In this document: piece by piece, positions 49,890 through 57,880 of the stretch
Numbering within the stretch: position 1 is the stretch's first letter
Layout of the letters: each line of letters opens with the position of its first letter
DNA from: Hymenobacter volaticus
Lineage (GTDB): Bacteria; Bacteroidota; Bacteroidia; Cytophagales; Hymenobacteraceae
Direction of reading: 5' to 3'
Length of the DNA: 64,000 nucleotides
Assembly (NCBI RefSeq): GCF_022921055.1
Contig: NZ_CP095061.1
Location: 1,155,501 to 1,219,500 of the forward strand
The notes under the pieces: generated by a model
What the model was told of the DNA's origin: nothing
The model's database searches: none
Seen by the model: the letters and a program-made list of their open reading frames with translations, nothing else
Position numbers and translations under genes: made by a program

Positions 49890-50498
49890 ATGAGTCAGCA
49901 ATCATCCATCGACCGGCAGGAATACAACATCACGGCGTACACGGAAAACCAGGTGGGGCTGCTGAACCGCATTGCCATCATCTTCTCGCGCCGCAAAATC
50001 AATATTGAGAGCCTCAACGTTTCGCCGTCTGAAATCGAGGGCATTCACCGCTTCAACATCGTCATCAACGAAACCGAGGAGGTAGTTGGCAAACTGGCTC
50101 GGCAGATTGAGAAGCAAATCGAGGTGCTGAAGGTGTACTACAACACCAACGCCGACGTGATTTGGCAAGAAATGGCGCTCTACAAAGTGCCCACCGATGT
50201 TATTGCCGAGAAGGCCATTGTGGAGCGCCTGCTCCGCGAAAACGGGGCCCGCGCTGTCGTAATCCGCAAGGATTACACGGTATTCGAAACCACCGGCCAC
50301 CGCGAAGAAACCGACAACCTCATCCGCGTGCTGCAACCCTACGGCCTCATCGAGTTTGTGCGCAGCGCCCGCATCGCCATCATCAAAGCCAGCGACGGAT
50401 TCAACAGCAAGCTCCGCGAGTTCGAGCGCCGCGAGCCAAGCACCGAGCCCGCCGAAAACGAATACCTCAATAGCCGTGACAAGGTGTTCACGATGTAG
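49890..50498 (+). CDS. ilvN: Acetolactate synthase small (regulatory) subunit
   Basis: 202 residues. N-terminal ACT domain (YNITAYTENQVGLLNRIAIIFSRRKINIESLNVSPSEIEGIHRFNIVI), where valine binds in homologues to inhibit IlvB; the C-terminal domain (VLQPYGLIEFVRSARIAII) is complete. Slightly longer than the usual ~165-180 residues because of a charged tail. Feedback control by valine is from family knowledge. Confidence 0.93.
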   Translation: MSQQSSIDRQEYNITAYTENQVGLLNRIAIIFSRRKINIESLNVSPSEIEGIHRFNIVINETEEVVGKLARQIEKQIEVLKVYYNTNADVIWQEMALYKVPTDVIAEKAIVERLLRENGARAVVIRKDYTVFETTGHREETDNLIRVLQPYGLIEFVRSARIAIIKASDGFNSKLREFERREPSTEPAENEYLNSRDKVFTM

Positions 50499-50568
50499 AT
50501 CAGCCTGCATCGAAACGGCTAATTCAACAAAGAAAACAACACATTCACCCTTAATAGCCCACAGCAAA

Positions 50569-51636
50569 ATGGCACAAATCAATTTTGGCGGAGTAGACGA
50601 AACTGTAGTTACCCGCGAGGAATTTCCCCTGGAAAAGGCGCTGGACGTTCTCAAAAACGAAACGATTGCCGTAATCGGGTACGGGGTGCAGGGTCCCGGC
50701 CAAGCGCTCAACATGCGCGACAACGGGTTCAACGTCATTGTTGGCCAGCGCGAAGATTCTCCGTCGTGGGAGCGGGCGCTGAAAGACGGTTGGGTGGAAG
50801 GTGAAACGCTGTTCTCGATTGAGGAAGCGGCGGAGCGCGGCACCATCATCTGCAACCTGCTCTCCGATGCCGGCCAAATTGCGCTGTGGCCCACGCTGAA
50901 AGCCAAGCTGACGCCCGGCAAAACGCTGTACTTCTCGCACGGCTTCGGCATCACCTTCAACGACCAAACCAACATCATCCCACCTGCCGATGTAGACGTG
51001 ATTTTGGTAGCGCCCAAGGGCAGCGGCACCAGCTTGCGTCGCCTGTTCGTGGCCGGCGGCGGCCTCAACTCGTCGTTTGCCGTGTATCAAGATGCTACGG
51101 GCAAAGCCTACGAGAAAGTAGTGGCGATGGGCATTGGCGTTGGCTCGGGCTACCTGTTCGAAACCGACTTCAAGAAAGAAGTGTACTCCGACCTCACCGG
51201 TGAGCGGGGCGTGCTGATGGGCGCTTTGGCGGGCATCATTGAGGCGCAGTACCAAGTATTGCGTCAGCGCGGCCACTCGCCTTCGGAAGCCTTCAACGAA
51301 ACCGTAGAAGAACTCACCCAAAGCCTCGTGCCGTTGGTAGGTGAGAACGGCATGGACTGGATGTTCAGCAACTGCTCGGTAACCGCGCAGCGCGGCGCCC
51401 TCGACTGGAAAGGTCGTTTCCGCGAAGCCACCCTGCCCGTCCTCAACGAGCTGTACGACAGCGTAGCCTCTGGCAAAGAAGCCGAGCGCACCATTCAGCG
51501 CGGTTCCACCCCCAACTACCGCTCGGAGCTGGAAACCGAACTCAAAGAAGTGCGCGACTCCGAGTTGTGGCAAACCGGCGCTACCGTACGCCAGCTCCGC
51601 TCGAAAGCCGCGGAAAAAGTGGAAGAGTTAAGCTAG
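50569..51636 (+). CDS. ilvC: Ketol-acid reductoisomerase, Ilv5-like sequence type
   Basis: 355 residues from ATG 50569 (MAQINFGGVDETVVTREEF). Rearranges and reduces acetolactate with NAD(P)H. Rossmann motif IAVIGYGVQGPGQALNMRDNGFNVIVG, ILVAPKGSGTSLRRLF, and knotted-domain SDLTGERGVLMGALAGIIEAQYQVL and GHSPSEAFNETVEELTQSL. The wording resembles the fungal mitochondrial Ilv5 protein (RDNG-NVI-G, SPSEAFNETVEE) more than the common E. coli-type or short class I enzymes; from memory, not a search. The frame extends upstream but without support. Confidence 0.94.
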   Translation: MAQINFGGVDETVVTREEFPLEKALDVLKNETIAVIGYGVQGPGQALNMRDNGFNVIVGQREDSPSWERALKDGWVEGETLFSIEEAAERGTIICNLLSDAGQIALWPTLKAKLTPGKTLYFSHGFGITFNDQTNIIPPADVDVILVAPKGSGTSLRRLFVAGGGLNSSFAVYQDATGKAYEKVVAMGIGVGSGYLFETDFKKEVYSDLTGERGVLMGALAGIIEAQYQVLRQRGHSPSEAFNETVEELTQSLVPLVGENGMDWMFSNCSVTAQRGALDWKGRFREATLPVLNELYDSVASGKEAERTIQRGSTPNYRSELETELKEVRDSELWQTGATVRQLRSKAAEKVEELS

Positions 51637-51667
51637 TAGCGTACTGGCTGAATAAGATCGGGCCAAT

Positions 51668-51776
51668 AAAAGAACGTCATGCTGAGCTTGCCGAAGCATC
51701 TCGCGTGCTGACGCAGAAGTAGTAATCAGACATCAGCACGCGAGATGCTTCGGCAAGCTCAGCATGACTTGTTCTA
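51668..51776. repeat. Dispersed palindromic repeat, copy 3 (between ilvC and ilvA)
   Basis: Left arm AAAGAACGTCATGCTGAGCT from 51668 with CGAAGCATCTCGCGTGCTGA; right arm TCAGCACGCGAGATGCTTCG (from 51733) and GCAAGCTCAGCATGAC, ending about 51776. The pairing is near perfect over ~38 bp with a ~21-nt centre. Shares its arms with the copies at 2296 and 49741. Confidence 0.92.
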
Positions 51777-51809
51777 GTCTCACGTGGAGACACACCAATC
51801 ACGAAGGAT

Positions 51810-53078
51810 ATGGAAAAGGAAGTAGCCGCGCCACTGGCCGTGACGCTGGAAAATGTGGAGCAGGCCGCGCGCAACCTGAAAGGCGTCATCTACAAAACCC
51901 CGCTGCTGCAAAACCACGGCCTCTCGCGCACTTATGACGCGACGGTGCTGCTGAAGCGGGAAGACTTGCAAGTGGTGCGCTCCTACAAGATTCGGGGCGC
52001 CTACCATAAGATGCTCACGCTGCCGCCTATTAGCGGCGAGCGGGAAATAGTGTGCGCCAGCGCCGGCAACCACGCGCAAGGCGTAGCCTATGCCTGCCAG
52101 CTGCTCGGCTTGAAAGGCTACATTTTCATGCCCTCCGCCACGCCCGCCCAAAAGGTGGACAAAGTGCGGCTCTTCGGCAAAGAATACGTGGAAGTGGTGC
52201 TCACCGGCGCCAGCTTCGACGATTCGTTTCGCTCCGCCCGCGAGTTCTGCGACGAGCGGGGCAGCACCTTCATTCACCCCTTCGACGACCTCGCTATTGT
52301 AGAAGGCCAAGCCACCGTCGGCTTGGAAATCCTGAAAGCCGCCACCGTCCCTATCGACTATTGCTTCATGCCCATCGGCGGCGGCGGACTAGCCTCGGGT
52401 GTGGCCAGTGTGTTCCGGCAGCTAAGCCCCACTACCAAGCTCATCGGCGTGCAGCCCTTGGGCGCACCTTCTATGTATTCCGCCATCCGCGGCAACCAGC
52501 ACGCCGCCCTCGCCAGCATCGACAGCTTCGTGGACGGCGCGGCCGTGAAGTGTCCCGGTCAGCTGACCTACGAAATCTGCCGCGAGTTGCTAGACGAGGT
52601 AGTATTGGTACCGGAAGGCCAGATCTGCCAGGACTTGCTGAAGATGTACAACGAGGAAGGCATTGTGCTCGAACCGGCCGGTACGCTCACCATCTCGGCG
52701 CTGCACCAGTTTCGGGAGCAAATCAAGGGCAAAACGGTGGTGTGCGTCGTCAGCGGCTCCAACAACGACATCACCCGCATGGAGGATATCAAGGAGCGCG
52801 CCATGCAGCACCAAGGCCTCAAGCACTACTTCATGGTGACCTTCAACCAAGCCCCCGGCGCCCTCCGCCGCTTCGTTAACAACGTGCTGCACGAGGGCGA
52901 CGACATCATACAATTTCAGTACATCAAGAAAAACAACAAGGAAAAAGGCCCCGTCTTCATCGGCGTCGAAGTCAAACAACCCCACGACGTAGAAGGCATT
53001 AAAGCCCGCATGGCGGAAGAAGGATTTGCTTTCGAATATCTAAACGGCAAACAGGATTTCCTGGCGCTGTTGGTATAA
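51810..53078 (+). CDS. ilvA: Threonine ammonia-lyase (threonine deaminase)
   Basis: 422 residues. Makes 2-oxobutanoate, the first step towards isoleucine. PLP Lys in VVRSYKIRGAYHKM (~residue 58), phosphate-binding and substrate motifs SAGNHAQGVAYA and PIGGGGLASGV, and SGSNNDITRMEDI. A C-terminal ACT-like region (LKHYFMVTFNQAPGALRRFVNNVL ... FIGVEVKQPHDVEGIKARM) is present, the usual place of isoleucine feedback. Last gene of the cluster, separated from ilvC by a palindromic repeat. Confidence 0.93.
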   Translation: MEKEVAAPLAVTLENVEQAARNLKGVIYKTPLLQNHGLSRTYDATVLLKREDLQVVRSYKIRGAYHKMLTLPPISGEREIVCASAGNHAQGVAYACQLLGLKGYIFMPSATPAQKVDKVRLFGKEYVEVVLTGASFDDSFRSAREFCDERGSTFIHPFDDLAIVEGQATVGLEILKAATVPIDYCFMPIGGGGLASGVASVFRQLSPTTKLIGVQPLGAPSMYSAIRGNQHAALASIDSFVDGAAVKCPGQLTYEICRELLDEVVLVPEGQICQDLLKMYNEEGIVLEPAGTLTISALHQFREQIKGKTVVCVVSGSNNDITRMEDIKERAMQHQGLKHYFMVTFNQAPGALRRFVNNVLHEGDDIIQFQYIKKNNKEKGPVFIGVEVKQPHDVEGIKARMAEEGFAFEYLNGKQDFLALLV

Positions 53079-53111
53079 GGCGATTCTTTTCAATTATGGC
53101 ATCCACTTCTA

Positions 53112-53387
53112 TCAATGAGCCATTTTGCGGTAGCGTAGCAACACTGCGAAGCAGAAACCAAACAGGCTGTGCGCCACTATTGCTGCAATAGCAACCGAGA
53201 GCCTCGCCAAGCCATATTCATCATGGCCGAAACTCAGTACCTGCGTATTCAGTAATAAGTGAAGGAGCAGAATGAGCGTGTTAAGCGCGAAAAACAGCCA
53301 GAAATAGCGCCAATTTCTAAGTAGCCTAATGCTAGCAAGCCATAGGAAGGGTGACACCACGATGAGCACTAAAAGTAAAGTAGTCAT
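53112..53387 (-). CDS. Small membrane protein, hypothetical
   Basis: 91 residues with three likely transmembrane helices (LLLVLIVVSPFLWLASI, YFWLFFALNTLILLLHLLLN, AIAAIVAHSLFGFCFAVLL). Family unknown. It is 16 bp past the dienelactone hydrolase stop... i.e. just downstream of it on the same strand, so they may be co-transcribed. Confidence 0.55.
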   Translation of the reverse strand: MTTLLLVLIVVSPFLWLASIRLLRNWRYFWLFFALNTLILLLHLLLNTQVLSFGHDEYGLARLSVAIAAIVAHSLFGFCFAVLLRYRKMAH

Positions 53388-53403
53388 ATCATTGGGTCTG
53401 ACC

Positions 53404-54263
53404 TCACCCCAGCTTCTCCTTGAATAGCTTTAGCGTTCGGTCCCACGCGAGTTTAGCGGCTTCGGGGTTGTAGCGGGCGGGGGAGGAATCGTTGTTGAAA
53501 GCATGGTTAGCGCCTTCGTACACGTACTGCTTGTATTTGATGTTGTTGGCTTTGAGAGCGGCTTCGTAGGTGTCTTTGCCGGCGTTTACCCGTTCGTCGA
53601 GGCCAGCATAATGGAGTAGGAGGGTAGCTTTGATTTTAGGCACGTCTTCGGCTTTGGGTTGGGTGCCGTAATAGGCAACCGCGGCGTTGAGCTTGGGGTC
53701 GGCTACGGCTAGGCTGTTGGCCATGGCGCCGCCCCAACAGAAGCCCACGCACCCAGTTTTGCCGTTCGAGTCTTTACGGCCGCGTAGGTAGGTGAGGGCG
53801 GCCAGGTAGTTATTTAGGTTTTGCTGCTTATCCAGCTTGCCGATCATCGTGCGGCCTTCATCCTCGTTGGCGGGCGTCCCCCGAAAACTGATAAGGCGTC
53901 AACACCCAAAGCCAGGTAACCCGCCTGCGCCACGCGGCGCGTCACATCCTTGATGTGGGGCGTGAGGCCGCGGTTTTCGTGAATCACCACTACAGCGCCT
54001 AGTTTCTTCTTGCTCTTCGGGTGCACCAAGTAGCCTTTCATAGTCACGCCAGCGTCGCCTGGCCACGTTACTTCTTCTGTTACGAGGTCATCGGTTTGCT
54101 CGGGCACAGTAGCAGCTTGGGCATAGCCGGGTTCCAACACAGCCAGCGCCGCTGCGGCCATGGCGGCACCACCCGTTAGTTTGTGCAGCCGGTCCAGAAA
54201 GTCGCGGCGGCTGAGCGGAGCGTGGGTGTACTCGTCGAAGAGGTTGATGATGCGCTGATCCAT
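53404..54263 (-). CDS. Dienelactone hydrolase family protein (one apparent frameshift)
   Basis: Carboxymethylenebutenolidase-type hydrolase. N-terminus MDQRIINLFDEYTHAPLSRRDFLDRL with Tat-like SRRDFL followed by a hydrophobic stretch (GGAAMAAAALAVLEPGYAQA), so probably exported by the Tat system. GAVVVIHENRGLTPHIKDVTRRVA carries the acid region, GCVGFCWGGAMANSLA the Cys nucleophile (GFCWGG), and EGANHAFNND the His. CCCCC at 53878-53882 (plus strand) should be CCCCCC to join FGG and TPANEDEGRTMIGKL. Restored length ~286 residues. Close to the small membrane protein gene. Confidence 0.88.
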
Positions 54264-54618
54264 GGAATGGGGTTGAATAGGAAGTGCTTGGTTGGGCTCT
54301 AACGTTGGTACTCAACACACGCCAGCCTTAACGCTAGGATAGAGTACAGGTACCAGCAAGCTTTTGAAGCCCACTCGAACACACTAGTCCCTCAACTGCT
54401 AAGCTACCCGTAAAGCAACTATCTAAACAAGAGGATTGGGGTACAGCTCAAAATTTATTAGATGCTCTGCTTCCAATTTAAACTCCTGTCGACCAACGAG
54501 TACATCTCGCTAGAAGCCCATCAACTTACAGGCAGTCCTAGCTTGTGTCGGTACCGCTTGTCGTTGATGGGCTTCTGCTTCTTGCTAAGCTTTCGCTAAA
54601 CTTGGCCAGGTGGCCAGC
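54264..54618. other. Intergenic region with a perfect inverted repeat
   Basis: 355 bp. It contains the 14-bp perfect inverted repeat AGAAGCCCATCAAC (54512-54525) / GTTGATGGGCTTCT (54563-54576) with a 37-nt centre; otherwise nothing. It could act as a terminator for the glycosyltransferase gene, which ends at 54619 on the minus strand. Confidence 0.6.
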
Positions 54619-55493
54619 TCAGGTGTCGCCGGCGTATAGCGTTTCTTTCGGTGGGAAAAGACGATCGACGAGGTGGTAGAGCCGCCAACGGGTGTTCTTG
54701 AGCCGCTTTTTGACTGGCACAGACCGAAAATCGAAGTTGTTGATTGCCTCGATTTCCTCCGCCACAGAACGGTTTTTCAACTGAGATTCCAGCAAAAACG
54801 AGGCAATAGCGTCATTCCATTCGGTTTTGTTGCTCCAATAATGCCCGATATAGGGTAGCGCCGATTGCAAATCAAACCGTTCCTGCAGGGCTACCGACAA
54901 AGCGAACTGCTCGATTAGGCGAGGCGTGACGCCTGCCCGGCTGAGGTCGTCGCAGATGCGCAGGGCCAGCGTTATGGCTTCAGTGGCACCTTGGGCCGGT
55001 ATACCTACCACTCCGGCGTTCCACATGCCGTGGCGTTCGTGAAACAACACGCCCCAAACGATTTGCCGCCTACTTGCTGCCACATCCGCCGCTCGGTTTT
55101 GCTACCTAGTTCTGCCAGTGCTCCTTCTGGTTCGTGCATAAATGCCTGGCCAGCGGCTAAAGCCTGCTGTAAACCTTCGAACGAACCGTGCAGAAACGTA
55201 TCGGAGTCGAGGTAGAGTAGGGGAGTATCCGGAAATTTGGTGGCTACCAGTTCCAGCGCCTTGATTTTGATGCGCCAGAAAAAATCAAACTCGCCTTTCC
55301 ACTCGCGTAGGGTGGCCGCCTCCACCGGCAATACCGTGACGTGGTCGGCAAGACGACGGTAGAAGTCGGGCGCGTCCGTAACGATGGTAATAGTGCCGAG
55401 TCCAGGACGGTGTCGCAAAAAGCTTAAAATAGAGAAGCACGCCTGGAAATGATTCCGCACATTATCGCCGAATACCAGATACAATAAGTTCAT
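54619..55493 (-). CDS. Glycosyltransferase, GT8-like (one apparent frameshift)
   Basis: Starts MNLLYLVFGDNVRNHFQACFSILSFLR with a GT-A fold layout and the metal/donor motif PLLYLDSDTFLHGS (DxD). After GGKSFG the frame breaks: CCCC at 55052-55055 (plus strand) should be CCCCC, restoring SFGGVLFHERHGMWNAGVVGIPAQG. The second half contains the acceptor side (MWNAGVVGI; GHYWSNKTEWNDAIASFLLES). Restored length ~291 residues. Donor and acceptor unknown. Same strand as the cupin and Kazal genes upstream, 37 bp from the cupin. Confidence 0.8.
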
Positions 55494-55530
55494 AGAGAAA
55501 GGTAACGGCGTTTTACATCGACAGCAGAAG

Positions 55531-55902
55531 TTACTCTTCTTCCCGGTTCACGGTAGCCGGGCTAAACGCCGGCACGCACACCGACCAGTACTCGCACTCG
55601 GCATCAAACGGATTGGAATAGCGCACCCGCGCGCCGGCCTTAATCAGCAACGACTCCCCAGCCCCAAGCTCCACTATGTCGCCGTCAATCTCGAAGCGTT
55701 TGCGCCCGCGCACCACTATCGTTACTTCGTCGAACTCGGGGCGCTGGTGCGGCTCGCTCCATTGGGGCGGTGCCACCATATGAGCCACACTGTACTCGGC
55801 GGTTTGGGTGCTGGCTAAGCCAATGTGCTCTTCAATGAGCTTACCATCGGTAGTAGGTACTACAAACGGGTTCTGCTGGCGGAAATAACGTTTTTCGGAC
55901 AT
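55531..55902 (-). CDS. Cupin domain protein
   Basis: 123 residues. Beta-barrel cupin with motif 1-like PHQRPEFDEVTIVVRGRKRFEIDG and motif 2-like GAGESLLIKAGARVRYSNP. One His of the usual metal set is visible in SEPHQRP. Could be a small isomerase, dioxygenase or binding protein; not resolved. 24 bp downstream of the Kazal-domain gene. Confidence 0.75.
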   Translation of the reverse strand: MSEKRYFRQQNPFVVPTTDGKLIEEHIGLASTQTAEYSVAHMVAPPQWSEPHQRPEFDEVTIVVRGRKRFEIDGDIVELGAGESLLIKAGARVRYSNPFDAECEYWSVCVPAFSPATVNREEE

Positions 55903-55926
55903 GCGTACGGAAAGAAAAAAGGAGTA

Positions 55927-56166
55927 CTACTTCTTGTCGGGGCAGGCGCCAGGGGTGAAGCTGGTGAGGCCGGCATTTGTAGCCGTGCAGGCGTTGCCAT
56001 AGGTTTTACCGTCGCAGCCGCACACCGGGTCGTATTGCATGGTGCACATAGCGTCCGTACGTATTTTGGCCGGGTCGATGCAAGGTTTCGTGGCAGCAGT
56101 TGGGGAAGTCTGTTTTTGGCAGGCACCACTGAGCAGCAAAGCCAGCAGAGGCAGTAAGATTCTCAT
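55927..56166 (-). CDS. Kazal-type protease inhibitor domain lipoprotein
   Basis: 79 residues. Lipoprotein signal [16 protein letters not shown] (Cys 16) then a single Kazal domain: six Cys in the order of [33 protein letters not shown] and [15 protein letters not shown], including the hallmark [14 protein letters not shown]. Kazal domains block serine proteases by presenting a loop between the first Cys residues. Here the protein would be membrane anchored outside the cytoplasm, possibly shielding against predators' or host proteases. Role inferred. Confidence 0.85.
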   Translation of the reverse strand: MRILLPLLALLLSGACQKQTSPTAATKPCIDPAKIRTDAMCTMQYDPVCGCDGKTYGNACTATNAGLTSFTPGACPDKK

Positions 56167-56542
56167 CAGCAGGATACAGAAGAGGTGAAACGCGAAAGTA
56201 GAACTTCAGCGCCATATAGCGCCGCATGGCCAAGTACTAATACCAACAACTTCTGCACGCTACTAGCTGCTAGCTGCCTGTATTTGGTCGTTCGCGCATC
56301 AGCAAGAAGGGTTCGGTATGGTGCAGCTGACTTTTACTGCATACTGGAGAGGTGCAGTGCTGAAATACTATATTGTGGAAAACTACTTTTTGGTGTTTAA
56401 CGAAAACCTGTGCAGCTTGGCGCCGTATTAGGCACAGAATGACGAGCCATACTACGCTGCTAGCAGCCTATCTATGGTGTGAGCCGTAACTCGGCTATTG
56501 AAGTCATCTGTTTGATATTCATCACCTTTCTCTCTCCACACT
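56167..56542. other. Intergenic region, nothing recognised
   Basis: 376 bp between divergent Kazal and YtxH genes. It is presumably the promoter region of both; several short frames here lack support. Confidence 0.45.
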
Positions 56543-56980
56543 ATGTCGTATTACGAAGAAGAAGACAACTCCGGCAAAATTCTCCTCGCTGCTTTGGCTG
56601 GTGCCGGCGCCGGCATTATTGCTGGTTTGCTGATGGCTCCCGACAAAGGCAAAGCTACCCGCGAGAAAATTGGCAGCGCCGCTACGAAATATAGCGGTCA
56701 GCTGGGCGAGCAGCTCTCGAAATACACCGAAGATCTGGATGCCAAGTTTAAAGGCTATGTAGAAAAGCTGGAAGATCTCGGCATCGGTGGTGCTGGTAGC
56801 AGCCTGAAGCTGAAAGGCGCTTGGGACGACGCCAAAGGCAAGCTGAAGCAGCAATATGCTCAGCTCACCGACGAAGACCTGGAGTACGCTGAAGGCAAAA
56901 GCGACGAGCTTGTAGGCCGTTTGCAGCAGAAGCTCGGCAAAGGCAAAAGCGAAATCGTGAAATTGCTCAACGATCTGTAA
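56543..56980 (+). CDS. YtxH domain - CsbD-like fusion, stress protein
   Basis: 145 residues. N-terminal YtxH domain: ILLAALAGAGAGIIAGLLMAPDKGKATREKIG (~13-44), a glycine-zipper membrane helix followed by the APxxG turn. Residues ~88-140 resemble a CsbD domain (LKLKGAWDDAKGKLKQQYAQLTDEDLEYAEGKSDELVGRLQQKLGKGKSEIV). Both families are general stress proteins, and here they are fused. Followed by a perfect terminator and a second YtxH gene. Confidence 0.82.
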   Translation: MSYYEEEDNSGKILLAALAGAGAGIIAGLLMAPDKGKATREKIGSAATKYSGQLGEQLSKYTEDLDAKFKGYVEKLEDLGIGGAGSSLKLKGAWDDAKGKLKQQYAQLTDEDLEYAEGKSDELVGRLQQKLGKGKSEIVKLLNDL

Positions 56981-57000
56981 GCGAAGGTTGCTTGCAATGA

Positions 57001-57036
57001 AAAAGCCTCTGTTTTCGCAAGAAAGCAGAGGCTTTT
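57001..57036 (+). terminator. Terminator after the YtxH-CsbD gene
   Basis: Perfect 11-bp stem AAAAGCCTCTG (57001-57011) / CAGAGGCTTTT (57026-57036). Confidence 0.88.
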
Positions 57037-57174
57037 CTGTTAAACTTGCTTTAACAGAAGCCGTTAGCACAAAACGATTTGAACTGTCTACTTCTGGCCT
57101 CGAGAGGGCATAGAGGTACAACAATAGCTTGGCTCTTGGCTTAACTATCTTTCTCACTTCATATTTGCTGCATT

Positions 57175-57547
57175 ATGGAAGACACCAAAGGCAAAGTAAT
57201 TCTCTCCTTATTGGCTGGCGCTACAGCGGGCATCGTGGCTGGCTTATTACTGGCCCCGAAACCGGTGACAAAACCCGGGCAGGTCTCAAAGAATCGGCTG
57301 GCAAACTCGGCGACGACCTCAACAAGCTATTGAAAGATGGCTTGTCCCGCTTCAGCTCAAAGGAACAAAATCCCGCTTCTGCGCAGCAGGAGTCCGACCG
57401 CTCAGCCGCGGATAGCTTGCTCGGCTCCATCAATACGCCCGGAGGCTTCACGGAGCCTGATGCTGGAAGCATCGGGATATCGACTCTGACTACGATGGCA
57501 TTGGCGGCGACTCCCGTCATTTTCCCGGTTATGGCAGAGGGCTCTAA
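57175..57547 (+). CDS. Second YtxH domain protein (two apparent frameshifts)
   Basis: ATG 57175 gives MEDTKGKVILSLLAGATAGIVAGLLLAP, the same YtxH membrane helix as the previous gene. CCCC at 57254-57257 should be CCCCC, restoring APETGDKTRAGLKESAGKLGDDLNKLLKDGL. A second loss, GGG at 57474-57476 for GGGG, turns an odd hydrophobic tail into the hydrophilic end SIGDIDSDYDGIGGDSRHFPGYGRGL, stopping at 57545-57547. Restored length ~124 residues. Without a CsbD part. Two duplicated non-coding units follow. Confidence 0.75.
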
Positions 57548-57586
57548 AAAAACTCTTTGATTTTGTAACCTGATTTCAACGGTACC

Positions 57587-57807
57587 GTTAAAGAATATAC
57601 AACCGACTTGAAAGAAGATCGGAGATTTCATTGTCGTAAAATTGCCGGCTGCTGAGCTTCTGGCGGGATTTGGTTACTAACCCACCAGTAAAATCTAGTT
57701 CGCCCATCGCAAGCTTCTGCAATAGAACCCGGTTGGAAGGGTAAGTTTGTTGTAATTCAAAAGGAAAGCCTCCCGCAATTCAATGCGCGGGAGGCTTTCT
57801 GATTTTT
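57587..57807 (+). ncRNA. Duplicated ~220-nt unit, copy A (candidate small RNA or decayed gene end)
   Basis: Shares ordered blocks with copy B (57881-58098): GTTAAAGA, CTTGAAAGAAG, GTAAAATTGCCG, GAGCTTCT, GGTTA, AGTAAAATC, CATCGCAAGCTTCT and the terminator region AAAGCCTCCCGC / GCGGGAGGCTTT (57765-57776, 57787-57798). The frame is broken after ~20 codons, so it is not an intact gene. The first part could encode VKEYTTDLKED, with mostly synonymous or conservative changes against copy B, hinting at an old coding end. Confidence 0.5.
57765..57800 (+). terminator. Terminator of copy A
   Basis: Perfect 12-bp stem AAAGCCTCCCGC / GCGGGAGGCTTT, 10-nt loop AATTCAATGC, then TCTGATTTTT. Confidence 0.85.
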
Positions 57808-57880
57808 AGGCTTAGCTGATAAGCGGAAAAAGTTTTTCAGAAAAATAATAGCTATGAGTAACCCTACTCACAGCATCGCC

